DNA of 64,000 bases, from contig NZ_CP023068.1 of the NCBI RefSeq assembly GCF_002288525.1, positions 1,860,001 through 1,924,000 of the forward strand. The letters run 5' to 3'. Positions 46,142 to 55,018 of this stretch are shown here, piece after piece; positions within the stretch are counted from its first letter, which is position 1; each line of letters starts with the position of its first letter. Source of the DNA: Sinorhizobium sojae CCBAU 05684. GTDB lineage: Bacteria > Pseudomonadota > Alphaproteobacteria > Rhizobiales > Rhizobiaceae. Position numbers and translations under genes: made by a program. A model generated the notes under the pieces. The model did not search any database. It worked only from the letters and a program-made list of their open reading frames with translations, and was not told the DNA's origin.

Positions 46142-46861
46142 GTGTCTGAAGAAACAGAAACCAAGCGAGCAAAGGGCAGCGGCTGGAAAAGCGTCTACGA
46201 GACGCTTAGAAACGAGATCCTGGCGCTCACCCTACCTCCCGGTCAGCTTCTCGATGAGAACACGCTCGCCGAACGCTTCGACATGTCGCGCTCACCGGTG
46301 CGCGAAGCGCTGATCCGGCTCGCGGGCGAAGACCTTGTCGTCACGCTCTCAAACCGCAGCACCATCGTCGCCCCGATCGAGGTCGCGACCTTCCCGAAAT
46401 ATGTCGAGGCGCTCGACATCGCCCAGCGCATGAACACCCGCCTCGCGGCGGAACTGCGCACCGAGGCGGATCTGAAAGCGATCGCCAGGCGGCAGAAGGA
46501 ATTCGAAGCGGCCGTCAAGACCCACAATCACCTGCAGATGTCAGAGGCCAACAAGCAGTTCCACATGGCGATCGCCCATGCCGGCAAGAACCCCTATCTG
46601 GCATCCTTCTATGAGCGGCTGTTGAACCAGGGCCAGCGCATGCTTCACCTGCATTTCGAATACCTGGAGCGAACCCATGAGGGCTATCTCCTGACCGACG
46701 AGCACAATCTGATGCTGGAAGCGATCCGGACGAAGAATGTCGATCTTGCCGACGAGCTCTCTCACGCCCATACGCGCCAGTTCCAGCAGAACTTCATCGA
46801 CTTCATGCGCGAGAACTACACGACGGATGTCTCGCTTGGCCGGCGCAAGGCGGCCGAATAG
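46142..46861 (+). CDS. GntR-family regulator (FadR/FCD subfamily) of the hydroxyproline cluster
   Basis: The 239-residue protein has an N-terminal winged helix (VYETLRNEILALTLPPGQLL, LAERFDMSRSPVREALIRL) and a helical FCD effector domain (EANKQFHMAIAHAGKNPYL, HAHTRQF with the metal/ligand histidines). The start is a GTG at 46142. It faces the catabolic/transport operon and precedes a ProC-like gene with no gap, so it probably represses both in the absence of the substrate. Confidence 0.92.
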   Translation: MSEETETKRAKGSGWKSVYETLRNEILALTLPPGQLLDENTLAERFDMSRSPVREALIRLAGEDLVVTLSNRSTIVAPIEVATFPKYVEALDIAQRMNTRLAAELRTEADLKAIARRQKEFEAAVKTHNHLQMSEANKQFHMAIAHAGKNPYLASFYERLLNQGQRMLHLHFEYLERTHEGYLLTDEHNLMLEAIRTKNVDLADELSHAHTRQFQQNFIDFMRENYTTDVSLGRRKAAE

Positions 46862-47659
46862 ATGCGTATCGGATTTGTCGGCACGGGCGCGATAACCGAG
46901 GCTATGGTGGCCGGCATCGCCGGCTCCGCTCTTATTGTCGCGGAGATCATTGTTTCACCGCGCAATACGGACATCGCAGCCCGGCTCGCGAGCCGGTTTC
47001 CTTCAGTTCGGATCGCGACGAACAATCAGGAGGTGGTCGATGCGGCCGATCTCCTGTTTCTCGCCATTCGGCCGCAGATCGCGGAAGAAGTGATCCGGGA
47101 TCTGGCATTTCGGAAGCGCCAGAGGATGGTCAGCGTCGTCGCCGCGATCGACCGGACGAGGCTCCTCACCTGGATCCGGGAAGACGTAGAACTCACCCAG
47201 GCCATTCCCCTGCCCTTCGTCGCCGAGTGCGAAGGCGTGACCGCCATCTTCCCGCCCAATGCCGATATCGCGGCCATCTTTGATGCCCTTGGCAGCGCTG
47301 TCGAATGCGAAACGAAGGATGAATACGACCTGCTTGCGGCCGCCAGCGCGCTGATGGGCACCTATTTTGGCATCCTCGACCGGGCAACCGGCTGGCTCGA
47401 GGAAAGAGGCATGGCGCGAGCGAAGGCACGCGCCTATCTTGCGCCACTCTTTTCCAGTCTGGCGCAGAAAGCGGCCAGGGCGGATCAAACCGCGCTTGAT
47501 GCTCTCCGACGCGAGTTTTCGACCCCGGGCGGCCTGAACGAGCAGGTTTTCGAGGATTTCGACCGCGATGGTGGAAGCAGGGCGTTGACGGATGCGCTCG
47601 ACCGCGTGCTCGACCGCGTGCGGGGACAAAATGCTGACGGCGTGTCGCGACTACCTTAA
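46862..47659 (+). CDS. Pyrroline carboxylate reductase (ProC)-like oxidoreductase
   Basis: The 265-residue protein has the N-terminal Rossmann motif IGFVGTGAITEAMVAGI and the ProC-type segments LLFLAIRPQIAEEVI and TAIFPP. The C-terminal dimer domain (AAASALMGTYFGIL, FSTPGGLNEQVFEDF) is like ProC. Beside a Ser/Cys proline racemase homologue, a plausible role is reduction of pyrroline-2-carboxylate, formed from trans-3-hydroxyproline, to L-proline; biosynthetic pyrroline-5-carboxylate reductase remains possible. It starts directly after the GntR stop codon. Confidence 0.85.
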   Translation: MRIGFVGTGAITEAMVAGIAGSALIVAEIIVSPRNTDIAARLASRFPSVRIATNNQEVVDAADLLFLAIRPQIAEEVIRDLAFRKRQRMVSVVAAIDRTRLLTWIREDVELTQAIPLPFVAECEGVTAIFPPNADIAAIFDALGSAVECETKDEYDLLAAASALMGTYFGILDRATGWLEERGMARAKARAYLAPLFSSLAQKAARADQTALDALRREFSTPGGLNEQVFEDFDRDGGSRALTDALDRVLDRVRGQNADGVSRLP

Positions 47660-48000
47660 ATCTCCCGCACCCGATCGGGAGACTCGTCGAAGCCGGTACA
47701 CGGCCCGCGGCCTGAGCCGCATCTGCTGCCTCGGCCCTGTTCTTCCGCCACCCCGACAATGCACGCCAGCCGGAGAGGCAGTTCCTCTCCGGATCCGGGC
47801 TCGGCTAGCCTTCACAGGGAACCCACACGACCCGAGGAGAAGATAGCAAAAAACCACGTCGACTTCCGAGCGCCGTGCGGCTATGCGGACGCGCAAAGCT
47901 GTAACTTCGAATCCGCCGGAAAGACCGGCCAAGGCCTCCGTCACATCGCACTCGGCGCTAAAGGTTTGGGCCCGTCAGCATTGGGGTAAACATTTCCTCG
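47660..48000. other. Convergent intergenic region with a hairpin
   Basis: No gene is apparent in this 341-bp gap. A perfect 9-bp inverted repeat, CCGGAGAGG (47770-47778) and CCTCTCCGG (47784-47792) with a 5-base loop, could form a stem-loop between the convergent ProC-like and phnF genes. No T-run follows on either strand, so termination is uncertain. Confidence 0.5.
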
Positions 48001-48768
48001 TCAGCTCGCTCCGAAGACGAATTCGACTGATGTCAGCGGCCAGCAGCCGCGCGTCCATTCGATCGTGGCCTTGGCGCGGTCGGTGTTGCGGGCATTGACC
48101 CGGAACACCGGCGTGCCGGGCGTGAGTTGCAGGATTTCCGCCTCTTCCGGTGACGCAAAGCCGCCGCTGATCCGCGTCTCGGCGCGTCGGAACGTGTCGA
48201 TGCCATGGGCGCGGAACACGTCGCTCACCGATTGACGCTCGCCATAGGCATCCTCGAAATCCGGGAAGCGATGTGCCGGAAAATACTTGTCGTTTACATA
48301 GATCGGCTGCTCGCCGAGCAGACGCACCCGGCGCAGGCGGATGATCGCTGAACCGGCTGCGACGCCAAGCATGTGTGCGCTCGTCTGATCGGCCTGATCG
48401 CGGGCGAGCAGCCGTGTGATGGTCGCGATCGAGCGACTATGGGTGTCGATATTCTCACGAAAGGACCGGCCGTCGCGAATGGAGAAGACCGCGGGCGGGC
48501 TGCGGACGAAGATGCCGACGCCCTTTCTGGCGGTGAGATGTCCCTCTTTCTGGAGCTGCTGCAATGCGCATCGGAGCGTGACGCGGGTGACGCCCAGGCG
48601 GGCGGCCATGTGGTTCTCGCCCGGAAGCTGTTCGCCTGGCGACAGTTCGCCGGATTCGATCCGCCCAAGGATGTGGTTGTAAATCTGCTGCCAGATCGGA
48701 CTGTCCTGGCGCGGCGCCAAGGTCAATCCGTCAAGAGCGGTAAGCGGGGAATTCGGCTGGCCGAGCAT
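48001..48768 (-). CDS. phnF: GntR-family regulator, PhnF/HutC subfamily
   Basis: The 255-residue protein has a GntR winged helix (PIWQQIYNHILGRIESGELSPG, MAARLGVTRVTLRCALQQLQKEG) and a UTRA ligand domain (YVNDKYFPAHRFPDF, GTPVFRVNARNTD). It lies 15 bp downstream of phnM on the same strand. A site with the HutC-subfamily core GTnTAnAC lies in the phnM-phnD divergent promoter, its likely target. Confidence 0.9.
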   Translation of the reverse strand: MLGQPNSPLTALDGLTLAPRQDSPIWQQIYNHILGRIESGELSPGEQLPGENHMAARLGVTRVTLRCALQQLQKEGHLTARKGVGIFVRSPPAVFSIRDGRSFRENIDTHSRSIATITRLLARDQADQTSAHMLGVAAGSAIIRLRRVRLLGEQPIYVNDKYFPAHRFPDFEDAYGERQSVSDVFRAHGIDTFRRAETRISGGFASPEEAEILQLTPGTPVFRVNARNTDRAKATIEWTRGCWPLTSVEFVFGAS

Positions 48769-48783
48769 GCCTGTCTCCGGGTC

Positions 48784-49947
48784 TCAGGCTACGGCGACGG
48801 GAGCCGGCCCGACATGCAGTGCTCGCGTTGCATAGACCAGACGGCCGCCGCAGAAGGAAGCGACGATCTCCGGGTGATTTGCACGGCTGGCGTCGACTAG
48901 CAACAGGTCGGCGCGCTTGCCCGGGTCGATCGTCCCACGATCATTTAGCCCTGCCGCCGCTGCCGGATTGGACGATATCAGCTTCCAAGCCTTTCCAAGT
49001 CCTGCCAGGTCGGATCCCGCGAGCTTGAACGCCGCATGCAGCGGCGAGGGATAGTGGTAGTCCGAAGCGAGGCAGGTACAAAGGCCGGCCCGGATCGCAT
49101 CGGCGGCGTTGAGCGCGCCGTTGTGACTGCCGCCGCGCACGACATTCGGCGCACCGAGGATGACATGCTCGTCATGGCGGCACGCCTCCGCCGCAGTTTC
49201 CAGCGTCAGCGGAAATTCAGAGGAATGGGCGCCGAGGGCACGGAAGCGCCGCCGCTCCTCGGGCGTCGCCTCGTCATGGGCAAGCAGCACGTTGCCGTTC
49301 GCCTTCGCAGCCTTCGCCACCGTTTCAATGGATGCCGGCACAGCGGCGCGCCTTGCCCACACGCTGTCGAGCAGCGCCTTGTAGGCTTCCTGCGAAAGAC
49401 CGGAGCGCTCGGCCATCTGCGGCAGCTTGCGGGCGATCGTGCCCTTGAGCACCGAGCCGGTCGTGTGGTCGTTGAGCGCGATGATCGGCCGCGGAACCAT
49501 GCCGAGCCACTCGAGAACCCTCGGCAATTGTTCGAGTGCAAAGGTCTCCCAGCGAATATGCAGACGCGTATCGCAGGAGAGACTGTCGCGGAGAGACTGG
49601 ATCGCCCGGATCACCTCGGCCGCGGCTTCCACCGAGCGCAGGCCTGGCTCCCAGGAGACGGTGACGCCGTGAAAGGCGGTGGTAATGCCGTTGGCGACAA
49701 GCTGCCGATCGGTGTCGCGCAGGGCAATCGCGACGTCGAAACGCACGCCTGGCCGGGGCATGAGGTGCCGCTCGAAACCATCGCCATGGATGTCGACGAT
49801 GCCAGGCAGCACGACAAGCCCCTCGGCGTCGATTGTGGTCGCCGCACGCGATACGACGGCCGCGAAGCGCCCGTCCTCAATGGCGAGGTCTGCCTTCGCC
49901 GCGCCCTCGGGACGAAGCACGATCCCGCTTTTGATCAGCACATTCAT
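48784..49947 (-). CDS. phnM: PhnM-like amidohydrolase (ribose 1-methylphosphonate 5-triphosphate diphosphatase family)
   Basis: The 387-residue amidohydrolase carries LPGIVDIHGDGFERHLMPRPG, which matches the PhnM metal-site region, then DHTTGS, LLAHDEATPEE and CLASDYHYPSPLHA. In the C-P lyase pathway PhnM releases pyrophosphate from alkylphosphonate-linked ribose triphosphate. Here the C-P lyase core genes (phnGHIJKL) are not in the window, so it may work with genes elsewhere or on another substrate. GAGGACA precedes the ATG at 49947. Confidence 0.88.
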   Translation of the reverse strand: MNVLIKSGIVLRPEGAAKADLAIEDGRFAAVVSRAATTIDAEGLVVLPGIVDIHGDGFERHLMPRPGVRFDVAIALRDTDRQLVANGITTAFHGVTVSWEPGLRSVEAAAEVIRAIQSLRDSLSCDTRLHIRWETFALEQLPRVLEWLGMVPRPIIALNDHTTGSVLKGTIARKLPQMAERSGLSQEAYKALLDSVWARRAAVPASIETVAKAAKANGNVLLAHDEATPEERRRFRALGAHSSEFPLTLETAAEACRHDEHVILGAPNVVRGGSHNGALNAADAIRAGLCTCLASDYHYPSPLHAAFKLAGSDLAGLGKAWKLISSNPAAAAGLNDRGTIDPGKRADLLLVDASRANHPEIVASFCGGRLVYATRALHVGPAPVAVA

Positions 49948-50034
49948 CTTGTCCTCGTCTTTTCCGAACGCCAGCCGCGGGACTGTCACTAGCTCGTCAC
50001 GTGACGCCGCTAGGGATAACCACAGAAATGCTTC

Positions 50035-50046
50035 CTGTCTATACAG
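50035..50046. promoter_or_regulatory. Candidate PhnF operator
   Basis: CTGTCTATACAG at 50035-50046 contains GTCTATAC, the GTnTAnAC core of HutC/PhnF-type operators; on the other strand the core is GTATAGAC, as in the mycobacterial PhnF site remembered from the literature. It lies 15 bp before the phnD start and 88 bp from the phnM start. A perfect 12-bp palindrome CGTCACGTGACG (49995-50006) lies in the same gap. Confidence 0.55.
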
Positions 50047-50060
50047 CAAGGGGACGAAAC

Positions 50061-50918
50061 ATGATCCGCACAGTCATTGCAGCGCTTGCCCTTACCATTG
50101 CTTCGGTCCTTCCGGCCGTGGCCGAGACGCTCAAGTTCGCCGTCACCGACATCGAAGGCCTCGAAGCCCTGCAACAGGAATTCGGCGGCTTCGAAAAGGC
50201 ACTTGAGAAAGTCACCGGCCTGGACGTCGAGCTCTTCCCGGTCAGTTCGCGAACCTCGGCCGTCGAAGCGATGAACTCCGGCCAGATCGATCTCGTCCTG
50301 ACCGGACCGGCCGAATATGTCGTGATGAAGGAACTGGCCGAGCCGAAGATCGTCGTCGCCTGGCAACGCCCGGACTATTTCGCTCAGATAGCTGCGTTGT
50401 CCGATGGCCCCATCCGCTCGCTCGAGGACCTCAAGGGCAAGAAGGTTTCATTCGGTTCGGTCGGCTCGACGTCGCAGCACCTTGGTCCGGCCCAGGCACT
50501 TACCGACGCCGGTCTCAATTACAATGCCGATTACGAGGCTGTCATCCTGGCGCGCAACGTCGCGGCGGAGGCGCTGATCCGCGGCGACATCGCCGCCATC
50601 GGCCTCAACTTCAGCCATCTCGCGTCCGTGCGCAAAGCATTTCCGGACACGGCCTTTACCGTGCTTGCCCGCGGTCGCGATCTGCCGAACGACATTCTGG
50701 TAGCCCGCAAGGACATTTCCGACGAAGTGCTCCAGAAGGTGCGGGTCGCCTTCGTCGAGCATGGCAAGGAGTTGATGGACGGCGTGCTGCAGGGCGAGGA
50801 TAACCAGAAGTTCAAGGGCGGCTTCTTCCTGAGCGACGTCAAGGACAGCGACTATGATTATGTCCGTTCGATGTACCGCACTATCGGCGTCGACACATTC
50901 AAGGACTTCGTCAACTAA
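50061..50918 (+). CDS. phnD: Phosphonate/phosphite-type ABC transporter substrate-binding protein
   Basis: The 285-residue protein has a signal peptide (MIRTVIAALALTIASVLPAVA) and the PhnD-type fold: FAVTDIEGLEALQQEF, DLVLTGPAEYVVMKEL, DLKGKKVSFGSVGSTSQHLGP. AAGGGGACG precedes the ATG; a longer frame upstream is not supported. It is the first gene of phnDCE. Whether it binds phosphonate, phosphite or another oxyanion cannot be read from the sequence. Confidence 0.9.
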   Translation: MIRTVIAALALTIASVLPAVAETLKFAVTDIEGLEALQQEFGGFEKALEKVTGLDVELFPVSSRTSAVEAMNSGQIDLVLTGPAEYVVMKELAEPKIVVAWQRPDYFAQIAALSDGPIRSLEDLKGKKVSFGSVGSTSQHLGPAQALTDAGLNYNADYEAVILARNVAAEALIRGDIAAIGLNFSHLASVRKAFPDTAFTVLARGRDLPNDILVARKDISDEVLQKVRVAFVEHGKELMDGVLQGEDNQKFKGGFFLSDVKDSDYDYVRSMYRTIGVDTFKDFVN

Positions 50919-50988
50919 CCTTTGTTGCCAATATCAGATCGGTGGCCGGCGTCTCTCGCCGGCCTTCGGTCGTAGCCAGGAGCCGTCG

Positions 50989-51738
50989 ATGACCGAAATC
51001 ATTCGAACCGAAGCATTGAAGAAGAGCTATGCCAACGGCAAGCCGGTGCTCGATGGCATCGATATCCGGGTCGGGGCCGGCGAGCGAATCGCCCTGATCG
51101 GCTCCAACGGCGCCGGCAAATCGACATTGCTGAAATGTCTGATCGGACATACGCCCTTCTGCAGTGGCGAGGTCGCCACACTGGGCGAGACCTTCCGCGC
51201 GTCTCCGAGCAAGACTCAATTGCACCGCATCCGCCAGCGCGTCGGCTTTGTTTTCCAAAATCACGGCCTGGTGCGGCGCCAGTCGGTGCTGACCAACGTC
51301 GTACAGGGCAGGCTGGGTCTTGCCGGCGGTTGGGGGGCCTGGCATCAGGCGATAGCCCCGCAGGACATTCGTGAACAGGCCATGGAGGCACTGGCCCAGG
51401 TCAAGCTGACGGCCAAGGCGAGATCCCGGGCGGACGAACTCTCCGGTGGGCAGGCGCAACGCGTCGCGATCGCACGGGCGCTCATACGGCAACCCGCCTT
51501 GATGATCGCCGACGAGCCGGCGGCCAGCCTCGATCCGATCGCAGGCCGTGACGTGATGGAAGTCTTCAGCGACCTCGTCCGTACGAAGGGCATCACCTTG
51601 GTCTTTACCACCCACGACATGGACCATGCTGTCAGTTTTGCCGATCGTGTCATTGCCCTCAAGGGCGGCCAGGTTTGGATCGACCTGCCGGCAAGCGAGG
51701 TGCGTCGCGACGGGGTCGATGGTGTCTTCCATGCCTGA
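50989..51738 (+). CDS. phnC: Phosphonate-type ABC transporter ATP-binding protein
   Basis: The 249-residue ATPase has Walker A IGSNGAGKSTLLKC, Q-loop VGFVFQNHGLVRRQSVL, signature LSGGQAQRVAIARAL, Walker B LMIADEPAASLDP and H-loop TTHDMDHAVSF. The segment LVRRQSVLTNVVQGRLG is typical of PhnC. AGGAG precedes the ATG at 50989. Its 3' end overlaps the permease gene. Confidence 0.93.
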   Translation: MTEIIRTEALKKSYANGKPVLDGIDIRVGAGERIALIGSNGAGKSTLLKCLIGHTPFCSGEVATLGETFRASPSKTQLHRIRQRVGFVFQNHGLVRRQSVLTNVVQGRLGLAGGWGAWHQAIAPQDIREQAMEALAQVKLTAKARSRADELSGGQAQRVAIARALIRQPALMIADEPAASLDPIAGRDVMEVFSDLVRTKGITLVFTTHDMDHAVSFADRVIALKGGQVWIDLPASEVRRDGVDGVFHA

Positions 51739-52525
51739 TCGAGTGCTGCCAGGCAGAGTGCATAGCGTCCCGCCAGCGACCTTCGCCGTCCTTGTTGCGA
51801 TTGCAGCGCTCTTCATCGTCTCGGTCGGTCAGGTCTCGCCCTCTCCGTCGCAACTCGTCGCCGGCTTACCGCGCATGTACGGGCTTCTGGACCGGATGAT
51901 GCCGCCGAACATCGAGCCGGCTTTTCTGACGCGGGTAATGTGGCGTACCGTCGAGACGCTGCAGATCGCCTTTGTCGGCACCGTTTTCGGCGTGCTGCTC
52001 AGTCTGCCGATCGCCTGGTTCGCATCGCGGACGCTCACGCCCTTCGGCCCGTTGCGGCATGTCTTCAAAATGCTCATCTCGCTCTTCCGGACGGTGCCGG
52101 ACATGGTCTGGGCGCTGATATTCGTTGCCTCTATCGGGCTTGGGCCCGTGGCCGGGACCATGACCATCCTCATCGATACGATCGGCTTCTGCGGTCGTTT
52201 CTTCGCCGAAGCGATCGAGGATTCCGACAGACAACCGCAGGAGGCGTTATTGACATCCGGTGCAAGCCGCTTCTCGGTGCTGACCGGTGCGGTCATCCCC
52301 GACATCATGCCGTCGATGATCAACACGTCACAATTCGCGCTGGAAAAGGCGGTCCGGTCATCCGTGGTGCTCGGACTCGTCGGAGCCGGCGGCATCGGAC
52401 AGGAACTGAAGGTGGCGTTCGACCTTTTTCAATACAAGAACGCCTCGACCATCATTCTCGTCATCTTCGTGCTGGTACTGGTCATGGAATCGGCGACCGA
52501 CCGGCTGCGGGCCAAGGCGCAATAG
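51731..52525 (+). CDS. phnE: Phosphonate-type ABC transporter permease
   Basis: The roughly 264-residue permease has TVETLQIAFVGTVFGVLLSLPIAW, LFRTVPDMVWALIFVASIGLGPVAG and the ATPase-contact loop EALLTSGASRFSVLTGAVIPDIMP, all PhnE-like. Two in-frame ATGs (51719 and 51731) are possible; neither has a strong ribosome binding site, and both overlap the end of phnC, so translation is probably coupled. It is the last gene of the transporter unit. Confidence 0.9.
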   Translation: MPDRVLPGRVHSVPPATFAVLVAIAALFIVSVGQVSPSPSQLVAGLPRMYGLLDRMMPPNIEPAFLTRVMWRTVETLQIAFVGTVFGVLLSLPIAWFASRTLTPFGPLRHVFKMLISLFRTVPDMVWALIFVASIGLGPVAGTMTILIDTIGFCGRFFAEAIEDSDRQPQEALLTSGASRFSVLTGAVIPDIMPSMINTSQFALEKAVRSSVVLGLVGAGGIGQELKVAFDLFQYKNASTIILVIFVLVLVMESATDRLRAKAQ

Positions 52526-52633
52526 CCGTCGAGGCCCTGTCGTCCGCCTTGGACAGCCGGCGGCGAGCCCGTAGCGCACTCCACTGGAAAGTTGGGGTTG
52601 GTCGATGACGGGATCTGCTATAGTTATGGCCCT

Positions 52634-53431
52634 ATGTCATACCGGAAGCAGTTGCTCAGCGCTCCGAAACCGGATGCAGTTTCAGGAGAGGACTTCGTTT
52701 TCGCCGCGCTCTCGAGCGATCGGGGAAGCTGGGCTCTGTTCCTCGATATCGATGGCACGTTGCTCGATCTTGCCGCAACCCCAGGCGCCGTATCCGTTCC
52801 ATCTTCCCTGCCTGCAAATCTCGAGGCCTTGTCCAGAAAACTCGGAGGCGCCCTGGCACTCGTGACCGGTCGTAGTCTTGACTATGCGGACCAGCTTTTT
52901 TCGCCCTCCCATTTTCCCATTGCCGGGCTTCATGGCGCCGAACGCCGCGATCCGGATGGCCGCGTGCACAAAGCCACGGCGACCGCCGAATTTGAGCGCC
53001 TGAAGATCGATCTTATCGCCGATACCGCCAACTGGGCGGGCGTTTTAATCGAAGACAAGGGGGCGGCCGTCGCCGCCCATTACCGACTTGCGCCGGACAG
53101 AAAACAGGCACTTGAACCGCTGATGGAGCGGGCCTTGATCCGAGCGGGACCAAACTGGACGATCCAGCACGGCAAGATGGTCATCGAAATCCGTCCGGCC
53201 AGCGCCGACAAGGGCGAGGCCGTGACGGCATTTCTCGCGCAGCCGGTTTTTGCCGGCAGACGCCCGATCGCGATCGGCGATGATGTGACCGACGAAGCGA
53301 TGTTTCGCACGGTCAACCGGCTCGGCGGCTTTTCGATCCGCGTCGGGCCGCCTTTGCCTGCGAGCGAAGCGCTCGGCTCCATCACTTCTGCCAAGGTCCT
53401 GCGCGACGTCATCGCCATGTTAGTCTCCTGA
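52634..53431 (+). CDS. otsB: Trehalose-6-phosphate phosphatase
   Basis: The 265-residue HAD-family phosphatase dephosphorylates trehalose-6-phosphate. The catalytic motif ALFLDIDGTLLDLA (DxDGT) is near residue 37, LVTGRSLDYADQL follows, and motif IV is AIGDDVTDEAMF. A TATAGT box at 52619-52624 could be a -10 element, which would leave almost no leader ahead of the ATG at 52634, so the start or promoter may be misjudged. otsA follows by 41 bp. The pair makes trehalose for osmotic and desiccation tolerance. Confidence 0.94.
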   Translation: MSYRKQLLSAPKPDAVSGEDFVFAALSSDRGSWALFLDIDGTLLDLAATPGAVSVPSSLPANLEALSRKLGGALALVTGRSLDYADQLFSPSHFPIAGLHGAERRDPDGRVHKATATAEFERLKIDLIADTANWAGVLIEDKGAAVAAHYRLAPDRKQALEPLMERALIRAGPNWTIQHGKMVIEIRPASADKGEAVTAFLAQPVFAGRRPIAIGDDVTDEAMFRTVNRLGGFSIRVGPPLPASEALGSITSAKVLRDVIAMLVS

Positions 53432-53472
53432 AATTTTGAGCACCTGACATATTTTCTTGAAAGGTATTGAGC

Positions 53473-54846
53473 ATGAGCCGCCTCATCATTGTGTCCAATC
53501 GCGTACCCGTCCCGGACAAGGGCGGCATTGCGCCCGCCGGCGGGCTGGCGGTCGCGTTGAAAGTCGCCCTCGAAGAGCATGGCGGCATATGGATGGGCTG
53601 GTCGGGAAAGTCGAGCGGCGAGCACGAGCCGGCGCCGCTTGCGCATCTGCAGCAGGGCAATGTCATCTATGCGCTGACGGATCTGACTGATACCGACGTA
53701 GAGGAATACTACCACGGCTTCGCCAACCGCGTTCTCTGGCCGATCTGCCACTACCGGCTTGATCTCGCCGAATACGGTCGCAAGGAAATGGCGGGCTATT
53801 TCCGCGTCAACCGCTTCTTCGCGCATCGCCTGGCGCCGCTTGTCAGGCCCGATGACGTCATCTGGGTGCATGACTACCACTTGATCCCTCTCGCCGCGGA
53901 ACTTCGTCAGATGGGCTTGAGGAACCGCATCGGCTTTTTTCTCCACATTCCCTGGCCGCCTGCGGACGTGCTCTTCACGATGCCGGTTCATGAGGAGATC
54001 ATGCGTGGCTTGTCGCACTACGACGTCGTCGGCTTTCAGACCGATCATGACCTCGAGAACTTCGCCGGATGCCTCAGGCGGGAAGGCATCGGTGACGAAC
54101 TTGGCGGAGGCCGCTTCAGTGCCTATGGCCGCATATTCAGGGGCGGCGTCTATGCAATCAGTATCGAGACCGCCGCCTTCGCCGAATTCGCCAAAAAGGC
54201 ATTGACCAACAGCACGGTCAAAAAGGCGCGTGAAAGCATCCAACACCGCGGCCTCATTATCGGCGTCGATCGCCTGGATTATTCCAAGGGAATCACGCAG
54301 CGCATCGACGCATTTGAGCGCTTCATCCTGGACAATCCGGCACAACGCGGGCGTGTCACCTATCTGCAGATCACGCCGAAGTCGCGCTCCGAAGTGCCGG
54401 AATATGAAGCCATGCAACGCACTGTTGCTGAACAGGCCGGCAGGGTAAACGGCGCACTCGGCGCCGTCGATTGGGTGCCTATACGTTACATCAACCGCTC
54501 GGTGGGCCGCCGCATTCTTGCAGGGCTTTACCGGCTCGGCAGAGTCGGCCTCGTGACGCCGCTTCGAGACGGCATGAACCTCGTCGCAAAGGAATACGTG
54601 GCCGCGCAGGATCCGGACGACCCAGGCGTGCTTGTGCTTTCACGCTTCGCCGGCGCTGCCCGCGAGTTGCAGGGCGCGCTTCTCGTCAACCCCTACGACG
54701 TAGAGGGTACCGCAAACGCCATGGCGCGCGCGCTTAGCATGCCGCTGGAAGAGCGGAAGGAGCGTTGGAAAGCGATGATGGATCACTTGTTGGAACACGA
54801 CGTTTCGCGCTGGTGCCGGGACTTTCTCGACGATCTGACGGAGTGA
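53473..54846 (+). CDS. otsA: Trehalose-6-phosphate synthase
   Basis: The 457-residue GT20 glycosyltransferase couples UDP-glucose and glucose-6-phosphate. Motifs: [72 protein letters not shown] and [21 protein letters not shown] eight bases upstream selects the ATG at 53473 over a TTG two codons earlier. It forms an operon with otsB. Confidence 0.97.
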   Translation: MSRLIIVSNRVPVPDKGGIAPAGGLAVALKVALEEHGGIWMGWSGKSSGEHEPAPLAHLQQGNVIYALTDLTDTDVEEYYHGFANRVLWPICHYRLDLAEYGRKEMAGYFRVNRFFAHRLAPLVRPDDVIWVHDYHLIPLAAELRQMGLRNRIGFFLHIPWPPADVLFTMPVHEEIMRGLSHYDVVGFQTDHDLENFAGCLRREGIGDELGGGRFSAYGRIFRGGVYAISIETAAFAEFAKKALTNSTVKKARESIQHRGLIIGVDRLDYSKGITQRIDAFERFILDNPAQRGRVTYLQITPKSRSEVPEYEAMQRTVAEQAGRVNGALGAVDWVPIRYINRSVGRRILAGLYRLGRVGLVTPLRDGMNLVAKEYVAAQDPDDPGVLVLSRFAGAARELQGALLVNPYDVEGTANAMARALSMPLEERKERWKAMMDHLLEHDVSRWCRDFLDDLTE

Positions 54847-54873
54847 TCGGATCAATTTATTCAGGGCGCTCCG

Positions 54874-54937
54874 ACAGCGCCGCGCGTCTTGTCAGACGCG
54901 CAAGGGGTCGCTGCTGTAGCACTTTGAATTGCTGCAA
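54874..54937 (+). repeat. RIME1-like element, partial copy
   Basis: The segment begins ACAGCGCCGCGCGTCTTGTC and continues AGACGCGCAAGGGGTCGCTG, matching the first palindrome of the full copies. The second palindrome is missing; a degenerate TGTAGCACTTTGAATTGCTGCA remains. It follows otsA by 27 bp. Confidence 0.75.
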
Positions 54938-55018
54938 CTGAGACTACCAACGCCGAAGAATCACCGCGGCACTCGGAACGAGTGGGGCATCCAACGGTTC
55001 TTCTGCGGGAGGTAGAAG

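Noticed and set aside
53080-54417. Open frame of about 445 codons on the minus strand over otsB-otsA
   Set aside because: It is antisense to two well-defined trehalose genes and has no family motifs.
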